A stretch of 53,576 bases of DNA from an uncultured Blautia sp. (GTDB lineage: Bacteria > Bacillota > Clostridia > Lachnospirales > Lachnospiraceae). The notes under the pieces were generated by a model. It ran no database searches. It was given only the letters and a program-made list of their open reading frames with translations, and was not told the origin of the DNA. Each line of letters begins with the position of its first letter. The stretch's first letter is position 1. The stretch is taken from assembly GCA_900541345.1 (NCBI GenBank), contig UQJE01000010.1, positions 1 to 53,576 of the forward strand, in the 5' to 3' direction. Below, in pieces: positions 18,252-27,115 of this stretch. A program made the position numbers and the translations under genes.

Positions 18252-18748
18252 AAAAAGATTTAAGATTGGTACAGTGTACCGTAAACGGAAAAGAAGTAGC
18301 CGAGTATGTGGATGTGAGAGAGTCGCTTCTTGATATGCTTCGCAATCATCTTGGGCTTACCTCTGTAAAAAAAGGCTGCGAAGTAGGAGAGTGCGGCGCC
18401 TGTACGGTTATTGTGGACGGAGAAACCATAGATTCCTGTATTTACATGGCTGTGTGGGCAGAAGGCAAAAATATCCGTACACTGGAAGGACTTGAAAAAG
18501 ACGGTGAGCTTACAAGAATCCAGGAGGCTTTTATTGAAGAGGGCGCTATTCAGTGCGGATTCTGCACACCTGGTTTTGTTATGTCCGCAACGGTTCTTCT
18601 GGAACGGGGAGAAAAGCTTACAAGAGAGGCAATCAAAAAGCATATGGCGGGGAACCTCTGTCGATGTACAGGTTATCAGAATATTGTCAATGCAGTAGAA
18701 AAAGTAAATAATGAACAGTTGGAGAGACAAAGGGAAAATGAAAAATAA
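18248..18748 (+). CDS. xdhC: Xanthine dehydrogenase 2Fe-2S subunit
   Basis: A 166-residue ferredoxin-like subunit with two [2Fe-2S] sites: GCEVGECGACTV near residues 43-54 (plant-type cluster) and QCGFCTPG plus LCRCTGY near 102 and 137 (the four-helix cluster domain). It bridges the molybdenum site in XdhA and the FAD in XdhB. It starts by ATGA overlap with xdhB and its end overlaps the likely yqeB start by 11 bases. Here xdhC means the iron-sulfur subunit, as in E. coli, not the XdhC-type insertion chaperone. Confidence 0.93.
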   Translation: MKKDLRLVQCTVNGKEVAEYVDVRESLLDMLRNHLGLTSVKKGCEVGECGACTVIVDGETIDSCIYMAVWAEGKNIRTLEGLEKDGELTRIQEAFIEEGAIQCGFCTPGFVMSATVLLERGEKLTREAIKKHMAGNLCRCTGYQNIVNAVEKVNNEQLERQRENEK

Positions 18749-19541
18749 CAGAATTCTCGTACGCGGTGGCGGAGATCTGGCAAGCGGTGTGATTCACAGA
18801 CTGTATCGATGCGGTTATCGCGTTCTGATATTGGAAAGTGAAGCGCCAAGCGCCATTCGAAGAGAAGTGTCTTTCTGTGAAGCCGTTTATGAAGGAGAGT
18901 CTTTTGTGGAGGGTATTCTCTGCAGAAAAATTGCTTCTACGGCAGAATGTGAAAAGGTATGGCAGGAAGGGGAAATTCCCCTTCTTGCAGATGAGAAAGG
19001 GGCGTGTATAAAAGAGTTTGCGCCCGATGCGGTGATAGACGCGATTCTTGCAAAAAGAAATCTTGGAACAACAAAGGAGATGGCGCCTCTTACGATTGCT
19101 CTGGGTCCCGGATTTGCCGCAGGTTATGATGTGGATTTTGTGGTTGAAACCATGCGAGGTCATGACCTTGGAAAAATCATAGAGGATGGGGAAGCTCTTC
19201 CGAATACAGGAACTCCCGGGCTGATTGCAGGAGTGGGAAGAGAGAGAGTCATTCATTCTCCGGCAGAGGGTGTCATTTTAAATAAAATGAAAATTGCAGA
19301 CTTTGTGGAAAAAGGACAGGTGATTGCAACTGTGGGAGATGTGCCTGTACTTGCTTCTCTTACCGGGATATTAAGAGGAATTATAAGAGACGGTTATAAA
19401 GTTCATAAAGGAATGAAAATTGCAGATATAGACCCGAGAAAAGAAGAGAAAGAAAACTGCTATACCATTTCCGATAAAGCGAGATGCATTGCAGGAAGTG
19501 TTGTGGAAATTCTTCTTTCCAGAGGAGTCCTGCCATTATGA
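18738..19541 (+). CDS. yqeB: Selenium-dependent molybdenum hydroxylase maturation protein YqeB
   Basis: A 267-residue protein whose N-terminus is a Rossmann-like motif (ILVRGGGDLASGV), the signature of the YqeB/EF2563 family. Comparative studies tie YqeB to labile-selenium molybdenum hydroxylases, with SelD supplying selenophosphate; its chemistry is not fully worked out. An upstream in-frame ATG exists at 18711, but the match to the family begins at MKNNRILV and AAAGGG precedes ATG 18738, so I chose the latter. The gene overlaps xdhC by 11 bases and the next gene by 4 (ATGA). No selD is present in the window, so selenophosphate must be supplied from elsewhere if the system uses selenium. Confidence 0.9.
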   Translation: MKNNRILVRGGGDLASGVIHRLYRCGYRVLILESEAPSAIRREVSFCEAVYEGESFVEGILCRKIASTAECEKVWQEGEIPLLADEKGACIKEFAPDAVIDAILAKRNLGTTKEMAPLTIALGPGFAAGYDVDFVVETMRGHDLGKIIEDGEALPNTGTPGLIAGVGRERVIHSPAEGVILNKMKIADFVEKGQVIATVGDVPVLASLTGILRGIIRDGYKVHKGMKIADIDPRKEEKENCYTISDKARCIAGSVVEILLSRGVLPL

Positions 19542-20860
19542 GATCAGTTTCTTCTGAATTTCTTTCCGGGCTTCATATTAGGCCATCTCACAGAATAATT
19601 GCAGTTGTGGGCAGTGGCGGAAAGACAAGTCTTATCTGGCGTCTGACAGAAGAGCTGGTACAGGCGGGAAAAAAAGTAGCTGTCACGACGACTACACATA
19701 TGGCAATGGAAAAAGAGCGTCCCTTTGCCCTCGATGGGGAAGGGGCTGAAGCGCTTATATTCAAGCACGGATACGTTCTGGTTGCTTCCATAGATATACA
19801 AAAGAAAAAACTGTCCTCTCTTCCTTATGAAAAATTAAAAAAACTTTCAGAGTTGTGTGATGTGCTTCTTATTGAGGCAGACGGAGCGAGAAAAAAGCCT
19901 TTTAAAATTCCGATGGAATGGGAGCCGGTTATTCCTGATTTTACAGATCTTGTCATTGCAGTTTGTGGGTTGGACTCTCTTGGAAAATCCATAAAAGAAG
20001 CTGCTTATTGTCCGAGGGAGACGGCTTTGTTTCTTGGAAAAAAAGAAACGGACATTATTTGTCCTCAAGATATGATAAAAGCGGTTAGCAGCAGAGATGG
20101 ACTTTTAAAAGGAGTGGGAGAAAGAGAATACCGTGTGTATTTAAACAAAATGGATACTGTAAAAGAAAGGGAAACTCTTAATAAGATAAGAAGGGAGCTT
20201 TCTGATATGGGCGTTCAGGTTTTCTGTGGAAGCCTCAGAGAAAAAAAGAAAAACACAGCATGGATTATGCTGGCGGCTGGAAACAGCCGCCGTTTTGGCG
20301 CAAATAAACTTCTGTATGAAATAGAGGGAAGCCCCATGTATCAAAGAACCCTTTCCTGTCTTTTTAAGGCACAGAAAGAAGTTTTAAAAAAGACAGGGAT
20401 TTTCTGTCCTGTCACAGTTGTGACCCAGTATAAAGAAGTTGGAGAGACAGCAGAAAAAATGGGAGCAAAGGTGTGTTATAATCCCCATCCTGAGGAGGGC
20501 ATTTCCTCTTCTCTGAAAATTGGCTTAAAGGAAAATAAGGAGGCAGATGCCTGTCTTTTTACAGTAGCAGACCAGCCCTGGCTGACCTGGGAAAGTGTTA
20601 TGGGGCTTCTGGAAGTTTTCTGGGAATCAGAAAAAGGCATGGCGTGTATGCAGAATGGAGAAAAAAAAGGAAATCCCTGTATTTTTTCAAGAAAATATTA
20701 TGAGAAGCTTTTTTCTCTGACGGGCGATGTGGGAGGAAAGAAGATTTTAAATGCGCATCCCACAGATATTGTTGTGTATCAGACAAAAGGCGAAAGAGAA
20801 TTGGAAGATATAGATTATATGGATAACAGAGAAATAAAGAAAAGAGGAGAGAGACATTGA
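19538..20860 (+). CDS. YqeC-MocA fusion (selenium-hydroxylase accessory protein plus molybdopterin cytidylyltransferase)
   Basis: A 440-residue two-domain protein. Residues 1-~230 match YqeC: P-loop VGSGGKTSLIWRL (~27-39), the TTTTHMA segment, and LLIEADGARKKP near 110-121. Residues ~240-440 match MocA/MobA-like nucleotidyltransferases: LAAGNSRRFGANK near 246-258, EEGISSSLKIG and VADQPWL. MocA attaches CMP to molybdopterin to form the cytosine dinucleotide used by XDH-family enzymes. In E. coli yqeC and mocA are separate adjacent genes; here one frame without an internal stop covers both. ATG 19538 overlaps yqeB (ATGA) and has an AGAGGAG site, making it preferable to an open extension from 19484. 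Confidence 0.9.
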   Translation: MRSVSSEFLSGLHIRPSHRIIAVVGSGGKTSLIWRLTEELVQAGKKVAVTTTTHMAMEKERPFALDGEGAEALIFKHGYVLVASIDIQKKKLSSLPYEKLKKLSELCDVLLIEADGARKKPFKIPMEWEPVIPDFTDLVIAVCGLDSLGKSIKEAAYCPRETALFLGKKETDIICPQDMIKAVSSRDGLLKGVGEREYRVYLNKMDTVKERETLNKIRRELSDMGVQVFCGSLREKKKNTAWIMLAAGNSRRFGANKLLYEIEGSPMYQRTLSCLFKAQKEVLKKTGIFCPVTVVTQYKEVGETAEKMGAKVCYNPHPEEGISSSLKIGLKENKEADACLFTVADQPWLTWESVMGLLEVFWESEKGMACMQNGEKKGNPCIFSRKYYEKLFSLTGDVGGKKILNAHPTDIVVYQTKGERELEDIDYMDNREIKKRGERH

Positions 20861-22221
20861 AGGCACATCAGACAGATTTTTCACATGGAAACGTATATCG
20901 AAATATTTTGGAGGTTGCCGTTCCCCTTACGCTGGCTCAGCTTTTAAATCTTTTATATAATGTGGTAGACAGAATTTATATAGGAAGAATCCCCGAGGTG
21001 GGAACGCTGGCGCTTACAGGAGTGGGACTTTGTTTCCCGGTAATTTCTCTTGTTACTGCCTTTACTTATCTTTATGGAAATGGCGGTTCTCCCTTGTGCG
21101 CGATGGAGCGAGGGAGGGGAAATAAAGAAGAGGCGGAGAAGATTATGGGAAATTCTTTTATTCTTCTCGTTTATACGGGATTGATTCTCATGCTTTTGGG
21201 ACTTCTTTTTTATAAGCCTCTTTTATATCTTTTTGGGGCAAGTGACGCTACATTTCCCTATGCAGGCTCATATATGCGGATCTATCTTCTGGGAACGGTG
21301 TTTGTTATGATTTCCGTTGGCATGAATCCGTTTATTAACAGTCAGGGTTTTGGAAATATGGGAATGCTGACGGTATTGATCGGTGCTGTCTTAAATATTA
21401 TTCTGGATCCTGTTTTTATTTTTGCATTTCATATGGGAGTACAGGGAGCGGCTCTTGCAACAATTCTTTCTCAGTTTTTTTCTGCTTTATGGGTGATGAG
21501 ATTTTTAACAGGGAAAAGGGCAGTTTTGAAGCTGAAAAAAGAAGCCTTCCGGCTGAAGTGGAAGAGAGTGAAAAGTATTTTGGGACTGGGTGTATCTGGA
21601 TTTATTATGGCTTTTACAAACAGTCTTGTACAGATTGTATGCAATTCTACCCTTCAGAATTTCGGAGGGGATATTTATGTTGCTGTTATGACGGTGCTAA
21701 GCTCTGTGAGAGATATTTGCACGATGCCGGTTATGGGGCTTACGAACGGAGCTTCTCCTGTTATGAGTTTTAATTACGGGGAAAAGGCATATGACCGTGT
21801 AAAGAAAGCAATCCGGTTTGTGACGGTAATCTGTATCACGTACACCTTTGCAGCCTGGGGACTTTTAAAACTGATCCCGGAAGTGTTTATTCGCATTTTT
21901 AATACGGATCCCGGACTGGTATCAAGAGGTGTTCCCGCTCTTCATATTTACTTTTTCGGATTCTGCTTTATGGCACTTCAGTTTACGGGGCAAAGTGTGT
22001 TTGTGGCGCTTGGAAAGTCGAAGCAGGCAACCTTTTTCTCCCTTCTTCGAAAAGCCATTATTGTAGTCCCCCTCACTCTTGTCCTGCCTCATGTGGCAGG
22101 ACTTGGAGTAGACGGGGTGTTCTGGGCAGAGCCGATTTCCAATTTGATCGGTGGATGTGCCTGTTTCTTTACCATGCTTGCAACGGTGATGCCGGAGCTA
22201 AAAAATAAAGTACAAGATTAA
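20857..22221 (+). CDS. MATE family transporter in the purine operon
   Basis: A 454-residue protein with about 12 membrane segments and the duplicated MATE architecture (N-terminal VPLTLAQLLNLLYNVVDRIYIG-type helix broken here for brevity; PVMGLTNGASPVMSFNYG in the second half). MATE proteins are Na+ or H+ coupled antiporters, usually exporting organic cations or drugs. The gene begins with TTG overlapping the stop codon of the YqeC-MocA fusion by 4 bases, after an AGGAGAGA ribosome site, so it is translationally coupled to the molybdenum hydroxylase genes. That suggests a substrate or product of purine metabolism, which is inference. It ends 3 bases from the stop of arcC on the other strand. 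Confidence 0.85.
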   Translation: MKAHQTDFSHGNVYRNILEVAVPLTLAQLLNLLYNVVDRIYIGRIPEVGTLALTGVGLCFPVISLVTAFTYLYGNGGSPLCAMERGRGNKEEAEKIMGNSFILLVYTGLILMLLGLLFYKPLLYLFGASDATFPYAGSYMRIYLLGTVFVMISVGMNPFINSQGFGNMGMLTVLIGAVLNIILDPVFIFAFHMGVQGAALATILSQFFSALWVMRFLTGKRAVLKLKKEAFRLKWKRVKSILGLGVSGFIMAFTNSLVQIVCNSTLQNFGGDIYVAVMTVLSSVRDICTMPVMGLTNGASPVMSFNYGEKAYDRVKKAIRFVTVICITYTFAAWGLLKLIPEVFIRIFNTDPGLVSRGVPALHIYFFGFCFMALQFTGQSVFVALGKSKQATFFSLLRKAIIVVPLTLVLPHVAGLGVDGVFWAEPISNLIGGCACFFTMLATVMPELKNKVQD

Positions 22222-22224
22222 AAA

Positions 22225-23169
22225 TTACATGTGGATGGTTGTTCCGGTTTTTCCGTGGATGCCATCCCTTGCTTTTTCAAGGAGCGTGATCATAGCCGTT
22301 CTGCCAGGTGCAGAGGAGGCGAAGTCAACGGCAGCCTGTACTTTCGGAAGCATGGAGCCTGCTGCAAATTCTCCGTCTTCCATATATTTTTTTGCTTCTT
22401 CTACTGTAAGATCAGAAAGCCATTTCTCGTCTTTTTTTCCAAAATGGATGGCTACTTTTTCCACGGCAGTGAGAATGATCAGCATATCTGCGTCCAGCTC
22501 TTTTGCAAGAAGGCAGCTTGCAAAATCTTTGTCTATTACGGCAGAAGCGCCTTTTAAATGATCTTCTTTTAATACCACAGGAATTCCGCCTCCACCACAG
22601 CAAATAACGATTTTATTTGCATCTACAAGGCTGTTGATGGCATCCTGCTCGACAATTTCCACAGGTTTTGGCGAAGCAACCACGCGGCGATAACCTCTTC
22701 CGGCGTCTTCTTTCATAATATGCCCGTAAGCGGCGGCCTGATATTCAGCTTCCTCTTTTGTGAGAAAATGTCCGATTGGTTTGCTTGGATTTTCAAATGC
22801 CGGGTCATCTGGATCTACGCGGACCTGTGTGACAACGGTTACAACAGGGGTGCGCATAAAGCCCCGTTTGCGAAGTTCTTCCCGAAGAGCATTTTGCAAG
22901 TCGTATCCAATGTATGCCTGACTCATGGCAACACATACAGAGAGAGGTGTGTTTGGCTGTGAGGCATCTTCTCTGGAAAGAGCAGACATAGCATTGTTGA
23001 TCATGCCAACCTGTGGACCGTTGCCGTGGACAACTACAACTTGATGACCTTCTTCGATCAGGTCACAAAGCGCTTTTGCTGTTGTTTTTACTGCCTTCAT
23101 CTGTTCCGGAAGCGTATCCCCAAGTGCGTTTCCTCCAAGAGCAATGACAATTCGTTTTCTTTTATACAT
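22225..23169 (-). CDS. arcC: Carbamate kinase
   Basis: A 314-residue amino-acid-kinase-fold enzyme with IVIALGGNALG at the N-terminus, VVHGNGPQVG near residues 47-56 and RVVASPKP near 161-168. It makes ATP and carbamate from carbamoyl phosphate and ADP. It is the last gene of the - strand operon ygeX-ygeY-ygeW-arcC and corresponds in position to E. coli yqeA. In this setting the carbamoyl phosphate would come from YgeW. The ribosome site GGGAGG and the 8 bases to the start are the same as those of ygeY (17 identical bases). A hairpin separates it from ygeW. Confidence 0.95.
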   Translation of the reverse strand: MYKRKRIVIALGGNALGDTLPEQMKAVKTTAKALCDLIEEGHQVVVVHGNGPQVGMINNAMSALSREDASQPNTPLSVCVAMSQAYIGYDLQNALREELRKRGFMRTPVVTVVTQVRVDPDDPAFENPSKPIGHFLTKEEAEYQAAAYGHIMKEDAGRGYRRVVASPKPVEIVEQDAINSLVDANKIVICCGGGGIPVVLKEDHLKGASAVIDKDFASCLLAKELDADMLIILTAVEKVAIHFGKKDEKWLSDLTVEEAKKYMEDGEFAAGSMLPKVQAAVDFASSAPGRTAMITLLEKARDGIHGKTGTTIHM

Positions 23170-23194
23170 AATAAAAACCTCCCAAAGAAAAGCA

Positions 23195-23214
23195 GGGCTG
23201 TATTGCTACAGCCC
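23195..23214 (-). other. Hairpin between ygeW and arcC
   Basis: GGGCTGTA (23195-23202) pairs with TACAGCCC (23207-23214) across a 4-base loop. On the - strand it is followed by a T-rich but interrupted run (TGCTTTTCTTT), so it could be a leaky terminator or a processing signal lowering arcC relative to ygeW. Confidence 0.6.
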
Positions 23215-23232
23215 CTTTGTATTAAGATAAAA

Positions 23233-24426
23233 TTATTTCAAAATTCTCGGAGCAGCTTTTACTTCCAGTTTTTTCAGAAGCTCCTGTGGATTTTCGAATT
23301 TGGAAAGAAGAATCATAGAAGCAATGATATATGGTTTGAAGCTTGCTTCTTTGTAAAGCGGAATGCGGTAGCGGTCAAATACGCTTGCGTCCACTTCGCC
23401 TGTCTCACAGCTTACGCCTGTAATATCAGCAGGGAGGCAGTGGAGATACAGAGCCTTTCCGTCTTTTGTTGTCTTCATTAATTCTTCTGTACAAGCCCAG
23501 TCTTTATGCTGTGCATTCTGTGCAAGAAGTTCTTTTTCCAGTTTATCAATACCGTCGAAATCGCCTTCTCCGTAAAGATTGGTACGTGTTTCCATAGCTG
23601 CAAATGGAGCCCAGCTCTTTGGATATACAATATCTGCGTCCTTGAAAGCTTCTTCCATGCTGTTTGTTTTTGTGAAAGAACCGCCGCTTGCTGCTGCATT
23701 CTTTCTTGCGATTTCTTCTACCTCAGGCATAACATCGTATCCTTCCGGATGTGCAAGAACTACGTCCATGCCAAAACGTGTCATAAGACCGATTACACCC
23801 TGAGGTACGGAAAGAGGTTTGCCGTAAGATGGAGAGTAAGCCCATGTCATGGCAAGTTTTTTGCCTTTTAAGTTTTCTACACCGCCAAATTCATGGATAA
23901 TGTGAAGCATATCTGCCATACACTGCGTTGGGTGATCTACGTCGCACTGTAAGTTCACAAGAGTAGGACGCTGCTCTAAAATGCCGTCTTTATTTCCTTC
24001 TGTAACAGCATCCATAAATTCTTTCTGATAAGCGTGACCTTTGCCGATGTACATATCGTCGCGGATACCGATTACGTCTGCCATAAAGGAAACCATATTA
24101 GCTGTCTCACGAACAGTTTCTCCGTGTGCAATCTGGGATTTCTTTTCGTCAAGATCCTGTACTTCAAGTCCAAGAAGGTTGCAGGCGGAAGCGAAAGAGA
24201 AGCGGGTACGTGTAGAGTTATCGCGGAAGATAGAAATGCCAAGACCGCTTTCAAATACCTTTGTGGAGATGTTGTTTTCTCTCATGAAGCGGAGAGCATC
24301 TGCTACAGTAAAGACTGCTTCCAGTTCCTCGTCTGTTTTGTCCCATGTCCAGAAGAAATCGTTGTTGTACATTTCTTTAAAATTCAGACGGTTCAGCTTG
24401 TCAATGTAATCCTGTAATGTTTTCAT
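23233..24426 (-). CDS. ygeW: YgeW-type knotted carbamoyltransferase
   Basis: A 397-residue member of the aspartate/ornithine carbamoyltransferase superfamily. The carbamoyl-phosphate motif DNSTRTRFSFASA is near residues 69-81, HPTQCMADMLH near 165-175 and HCLPADITG near 333-341. YgeW enzymes differ from ATCase and OTCase in their substrate loop and travel with ygeX and ygeY. In purine catabolism the enzyme is thought to run backwards, phosphorolysing a ureido compound (2,3-diaminopropionate derivative) to give carbamoyl phosphate for ArcC. It is third in the - strand operon. Confidence 0.93.
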   Translation of the reverse strand: MKTLQDYIDKLNRLNFKEMYNNDFFWTWDKTDEELEAVFTVADALRFMRENNISTKVFESGLGISIFRDNSTRTRFSFASACNLLGLEVQDLDEKKSQIAHGETVRETANMVSFMADVIGIRDDMYIGKGHAYQKEFMDAVTEGNKDGILEQRPTLVNLQCDVDHPTQCMADMLHIIHEFGGVENLKGKKLAMTWAYSPSYGKPLSVPQGVIGLMTRFGMDVVLAHPEGYDVMPEVEEIARKNAAASGGSFTKTNSMEEAFKDADIVYPKSWAPFAAMETRTNLYGEGDFDGIDKLEKELLAQNAQHKDWACTEELMKTTKDGKALYLHCLPADITGVSCETGEVDASVFDRYRIPLYKEASFKPYIIASMILLSKFENPQELLKKLEVKAAPRILK

Positions 24427-24502
24427 ATTTTTATATCCTTTCTGTGCAATGTGATTTTATAAACTTTATAACTGTGGAGGTATGAAAGTTATATATTATT
24501 TC

Positions 24503-25813
24503 TTATTTGCAGTATGCGCCTGGAAGAGCAGCGTAAACAGCAGCGCATCTTACCAGGTCGATTTTCCATGTTTTTTCGTTTGGAGCGTGAGCCTGTGCTT
24601 CTGCGCCGGGACCGAAACCGATACATGGAATGCCGTTTCTTCCCATAATGGAAACACCGTTTGTAGAGAAGGTCCATTTATCTGTAAGAGGACGGGCTTT
24701 TCTCATAGCTTCTGTCTCTGCATTACCTGCACGCTCTGTTCCGTACAGTCCTGTGTATGCTTCTTCCAGTGCTTTTGTAACCTTATGGTCTTTGGGAATT
24801 ACCCATGTAGGGAAGTAGCACTCAATTGGGTATACAAGCTCTGTCCAGGACGGACGGGAGTATTCATACATGGATACGGTAACGTCATCGCCATATTTCT
24901 TTACAGATGGAAGAGCGCGGATTTCATCTAAGCAGCTTTCCCATGTTTCGCCTGCTGTCATACGTCTGTCAAGAGATACGGAGCAGGAGTCTGCAACTGC
25001 GCAGCGGCTTGGGGAAGTATAGAAAATTTCGGAGGTAGTAACTGTTCCTCTTCCAAGGAAACGTGCTTCTTCCCACTGTGGGTTATATTTTTCGTCCAGC
25101 ATTTTTACAAGACCTTTTACTTCTTTGTCATCTGCTGCGTCATTTTCGTTTAATGCGCGTACATCCTGAAGAATGTCAGCCATTTTGTAGATGGCGTTGT
25201 CGCCGCGTTCCGGTGCGGAACCGTGGCAGGAAACACCTTTTACGTCCACGCGGATTTCCATACGTCCGCGCTGTCCTCTGTAGATACCGCCGTCTGTAGG
25301 CTCTGTAGATACAACAAATTCCGGACGAACCTTATCTTCATTGATAATGTACTGCCAGCAAAGACCGTCACAGTCTTCCTCCTGAACGGTACCGGTTACA
25401 AGAACCTGGAATTTATCATTGAGAAGATTTAAGTCTTTCATAATCTTTGCGCCGTATACAGCGGAAACAATACCGCCCATCTGGTCGGAAGTTCCGCGTC
25501 CGCCGATTTCTTCCGCTGTTTCAAAGCCTTCGTATGGGTCGAAATTCCAATTGTCTCTGTTTCCGATTCCTACGGTATCAATATGGGCATCAAATCCGAT
25601 GAGAGTTTTGCCTGTTCCCATATATCCTAAAACATTGCCCATAGGATCGATTTCCACTTTGTCAAATTCCAGTTTTTCCATTTCTTCCTTGATGCGCATG
25701 ATGTGACCTTTTTCACCGCAGCTTTCTCCCGGGATTTTTACAAGATCCCGAAGGAACTTTGTCATATCAGCCTCATAATTTTTTGCAGCTTCATTAATTT
25801 TTGCGTAATCCAT
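24503..25813 (-). CDS. ygeY: YgeY family M20-type hydrolase
   Basis: A 436-residue M20 peptidase/deacylase-fold protein. Metal-site motifs are GFDAHIDTVG near residues 72-81, TVQEEDCDG near 139-147 (catalytic Glu pair), and a C-terminal GPGAEAQAHAPNE segment that supplies the last histidine. The family is annotated as selenium-metabolism-linked hydrolase because it occurs with YqeB/YqeC-type systems. It probably removes a carbamoyl, formyl or acyl group from an amino-acid-like purine fragment. The start codon follows GGGAGG. It sits between ygeX (24-base gap) and ygeW. Confidence 0.93.
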   Translation of the reverse strand: MDYAKINEAAKNYEADMTKFLRDLVKIPGESCGEKGHIMRIKEEMEKLEFDKVEIDPMGNVLGYMGTGKTLIGFDAHIDTVGIGNRDNWNFDPYEGFETAEEIGGRGTSDQMGGIVSAVYGAKIMKDLNLLNDKFQVLVTGTVQEEDCDGLCWQYIINEDKVRPEFVVSTEPTDGGIYRGQRGRMEIRVDVKGVSCHGSAPERGDNAIYKMADILQDVRALNENDAADDKEVKGLVKMLDEKYNPQWEEARFLGRGTVTTSEIFYTSPSRCAVADSCSVSLDRRMTAGETWESCLDEIRALPSVKKYGDDVTVSMYEYSRPSWTELVYPIECYFPTWVIPKDHKVTKALEEAYTGLYGTERAGNAETEAMRKARPLTDKWTFSTNGVSIMGRNGIPCIGFGPGAEAQAHAPNEKTWKIDLVRCAAVYAALPGAYCK

Positions 25814-25837
25814 AATAAAAACCTCCCTAATATATCA

Positions 25838-27067
25838 TTATTTGCTTAAAGATTCCTCTGTTCCGTAAAGACCATCCCATACAATTTCTTTATAGCGGAC
25901 AGGATCTGTATCTCCTTCTGTGGAAATAACAAGAACAACAGAATTTTCATCAAGTTTTAATGCTTCTTTTAAATCTTTTGCATCTTCATCGTGAAGAGCA
26001 GTGTAGCAAAGTCCAAGAGGAACAGAACCGGATTCTCCAGATACAATGTGCGGGTCGCCCTCAAGAGGATTTGCATAAATACGGGTTGCTTTTGCGCTCA
26101 TCCAGTCAGGACAGGATGCAAATACAGTTACATGGTTTTTCAGAATGTCCCAGCCAATGGTATTGCCTTCCCCGCAGGCAAGACCAGCCATAATAGTCTG
26201 AAGGTCACCTGTAACGTTTACAAGATTTCCTGTTTTAGCGACAGCAGAGCGGTAGAGGCAATCTGCAGCGCTTGCTTCACATACAGCCATAACAGGTGGG
26301 TTTTCCCGGTATTTGTTTGCAAAATATCCAACGACTGCTCCTGCCAGTGATCCTACACCTGCCTGAACGAATACATGAGTCGGGCGTTCCACGCCATCTT
26401 CCTTTAACTGTTGGTCCGCTTCCCTTACAAGCGTGCCGTAGCCCTGCATAATCCATGCCGGAATTTCCTCGTATCCTTCCCATGCAGTATCCTGTACAAT
26501 AATACCGTGCTCTGTTTTTGCCGCTTCCGCAGCCGCCATTCGTACGCAGTCATCGTAGTTCATATCTTCGATAGTAACAACTGCACCTTCTTTTGCAATG
26601 TTGTCAAAACGTGTTTTTGTAGTGCCCTTCGGCATACGTACAACAGCTTTCTGTCCCAGACGGTTTGCTGCCCATGCAACGCCTCTTCCATGATTTCCGT
26701 CTGTTGCGGTAAAGAATGTTGCCTGACCAAATTCCTCACGGAGTTTTTCAGAAGAAAGTACGTTATATGGGAGCTCGCTTATATCTTTGCCAAGCTCCTT
26801 TGCTATGTAACGCCCCATTGCGTAAGAACCGCCAAGAACCTTAAAAGCATTCAGTCCGAACCGGTAAGATTCGTCTTTACAGTAAATGCCTTTTACCCCA
26901 AGGTACTGTGCAAGCGCGCCTAATTTTTTCAGAGGAGTGACGCTGTACTGCGGAAAGCTTTTATGAAACTCATTTGCTTTTTTTACGTTCTTTTCAGACA
27001 TCAGCTCCAGATAAGAATCCTTTGATTTTGGCACTTCGTTGGTAATCCATTTTAATCCTTCTGTCAT
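25838..27067 (-). CDS. ygeX: Diaminopropionate ammonia-lyase
   Basis: A 409-residue PLP enzyme of fold type II. The PLP lysine lies in LNAFKVLGGSYAM near residue 74, the substrate loop is ATDGNHGRG near 119-127, and a glycine-rich phosphate-binding segment (VQAGVGSLAGAVVG) is near 229-242. It splits 2,3-diaminopropionate to pyruvate and two ammonia. In the anaerobic purine pathway this gives the carbon end product. The gene opens the - strand operon, with GAAGGAGG before the ATG and a promoter about 50 bases upstream. Length and motifs are those of DpaL/YgeX. Confidence 0.95.
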   Translation of the reverse strand: MTEGLKWITNEVPKSKDSYLELMSEKNVKKANEFHKSFPQYSVTPLKKLGALAQYLGVKGIYCKDESYRFGLNAFKVLGGSYAMGRYIAKELGKDISELPYNVLSSEKLREEFGQATFFTATDGNHGRGVAWAANRLGQKAVVRMPKGTTKTRFDNIAKEGAVVTIEDMNYDDCVRMAAAEAAKTEHGIIVQDTAWEGYEEIPAWIMQGYGTLVREADQQLKEDGVERPTHVFVQAGVGSLAGAVVGYFANKYRENPPVMAVCEASAADCLYRSAVAKTGNLVNVTGDLQTIMAGLACGEGNTIGWDILKNHVTVFASCPDWMSAKATRIYANPLEGDPHIVSGESGSVPLGLCYTALHDEDAKDLKEALKLDENSVVLVISTEGDTDPVRYKEIVWDGLYGTEESLSK

Positions 27068-27115
27068 GATAAACGGAACCTCCTTCTCTCAGAAAAAAAT
27101 TCATTTCTTATCTCT

